5,445 nucleotides of DNA from JAFGPF01 sp964409485 (GTDB taxonomy: Bacteria; Chloroflexota; Dehalococcoidia; Dehalococcoidales; RBG-16-60-22): positions 1 through 5,445 of the forward strand of contig CAYPDM010000087.1 of assembly GCA_964409485.1 (NCBI GenBank), given 5' to 3'. A program made the translations under genes and the position numbers. Of the stretch, positions 4,664 to 5,445 are shown in pieces. The notes under the pieces are model-generated. The model was not told the origin of the DNA and ran no database searches. It saw only the letters and a program-made list of their open reading frames with translations. Numbering within the stretch: the first letter of the stretch is position 1; every line of letters starts with the position of its first letter.

Positions 4664-5445
4664 ATGAAGCAGCAGGACAGGTTCACCGAACAGGCACAGG
4701 AAGCCATACAGACGTCCCAGCAAATGGCCATGCAGTACAAGCATAGCCAGTGGGACGTGGAACATATCTTACTGGCCCTGCTTATTCAGCAGCAGGGGCT
4801 GGTGGGCGAAATACTGAAGGAACTTAAAGTAAATATAGAAGCAATAAGAAACAAGGTAGAAGAAGGCCTGGAAGGGACACCGAAAGTAGCGTACCAGACG
4901 GGGCAGATTTACGCCACACCGCGTATCGCCCATCTCATGCAGAAGGCCGACGAAGAAGCCCAGAGACTCAAGGACGATTTTATCAGCACCGAGCACCTGC
5001 TTATTGCTATAGTCGGCGATACCAAGGGCGAAGCCGCCAACATCCTTCACAACGGCGGGATTACCCAGGAGAAGGTGTACGATGCTCTCAAGAAGGTGCG
5101 CGGCGGACACCGCGTCGATGACACCCGGGCTGAAAGTAAATACCGCTCCCTCCAGAAGTACGGCCGCGACCTTACCGAGATGGCCCGCGAGGACAGGCTC
5201 GACCCGGTTATCGGCCGCGACGAGGAAATCAAGCGCGTCATGCAGATACTGACACGGCGCACCAAGAACAACCCGGTAATCGTCGGCGACGCCGGCGTGG
5301 GCAAGACGGCCATCGCCGAAGGGCTGGCCCAGAAGATAGCCGCCGATGACGTGCCCGATTCCCTCAAAGGGCGGAAAGTAATCGCCCTGGACATGGGGGC
5401 GCTGGTGGCCGGCAGCAAGTTCCGCGGCGAGTTCGAGGAAAGGCT
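4664..5445 (+). CDS. clpB: ClpB disaggregase, N-terminal part (runs off right edge)
   Basis: A Hsp100 AAA+ chaperone that threads aggregated proteins through its hexamer together with DnaK and DnaJ. I read 260 codons from ATG 4664, preceded by GGAGG (4650-4654) with a 9-nt spacer and only 2 bp after the hspR stop. Residues 1-147 are the paired Clp-N repeats, with EHILLALL (33-40) and EHLLIAIV (110-117). The linker leads into YGRDLTEMA (166-174) and RLDPVIGRDEEI (178-189), the conserved entry to the first AAA+ domain. Walker A is G208-D-A-G-V-G-K214-T215, and a pore-loop region follows at GSKFRGEFEE (250-259). The usual ClpB length is about 860 residues, so over two thirds lies beyond the window. 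The N-terminus and the YGRDLTE linker fit ClpB better than ClpA or ClpC. The Walker A DA replaces the more usual EP, which should still bind ATP. Confidence 0.95.
   Translation, partial: MKQQDRFTEQAQEAIQTSQQMAMQYKHSQWDVEHILLALLIQQQGLVGEILKELKVNIEAIRNKVEEGLEGTPKVAYQTGQIYATPRIAHLMQKADEEAQRLKDDFISTEHLLIAIVGDTKGEAANILHNGGITQEKVYDALKKVRGGHRVDDTRAESKYRSLQKYGRDLTEMAREDRLDPVIGRDEEIKRVMQILTRRTKNNPVIVGDAGVGKTAIAEGLAQKIAADDVPDSLKGRKVIALDMGALVAGSKFRGEFEER

Noticed and set aside
1..5445. CRISPR arrays, tRNA or rRNA genes, insertion sequences, toxin-antitoxin or phage-defence genes.
   Set aside because: No spaced direct repeats, RNA-gene signatures, transposase-like proteins or terminal inverted repeats were recognised. 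The window is filled by metabolic and chaperone genes.

Overview
The window looks like a piece of bacterial chromosome, most likely a draft or metagenome contig because it contains a run of exactly 100 N. GC content is moderate, and genes are tightly spaced with clear Shine-Dalgarno sites. The gene mix points to an anaerobic Chloroflexota lineage such as Dehalococcoidia: a dnaJ-hspR-clpB operon, a zinc-ribbon/Pro-Glu linker/OB-fold protein, an acyl-CoA dehydrogenase and a CtaB-like prenyltransferase. That placement rests on remembered family resemblance, not a search, and is tentative.

Left part (1-1700, minus strand): a two-gene unit. A CtaB-like UbiA-family membrane prenyltransferase is followed 18 bp later by an acyl-CoA dehydrogenase that runs off the left edge. 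A 107-bp divergent spacer (1701-1807) separates this unit from a plus-strand Nudix hydrolase of the CoA-diphosphatase type (1808-2380).

Middle part (2381-3116): after a 50-bp convergent spacer with no convincing terminator comes a minus-strand gene split by the 100-N gap. Its N-terminal piece is a four-cysteine zinc ribbon. Its C-terminal piece is a Pro-Glu repeat followed by an OB-fold domain of the tRNA_anti-like kind. The two pieces are almost certainly one gene. The gap falls inside the repetitive linker, and its true length must be 2 modulo 3 for the frame to be continuous.

Right part (3117-5445, plus strand): a 213-bp divergent intergenic region holds three successive inverted repeats and then a perfect consensus housekeeping promoter (TTGACA-N17-TATAAT). 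This promoter drives dnaJ-hspR-clpB, with gaps of 18 bp and 2 bp between the genes; clpB runs off the right edge. The operon encodes a J-domain co-chaperone, a MerR-type heat-shock repressor and the ClpB disaggregase. The expected logic is a strong promoter held down by HspR and released on heat stress. No canonical HspR site (HAIR) or CIRCE element is visible, so the dyads are the best operator candidates. The DnaJ keeps only two of the four usual zinc-binding CxxCxGxG motifs.

No wholly new system is evident. The points most worth a second look are the dyad cluster upstream of dnaJ, the half-size DnaJ zinc domain, the zinc-ribbon/OB-fold protein broken by the gap, and the altered flavin-contact motif in the acyl-CoA dehydrogenase.
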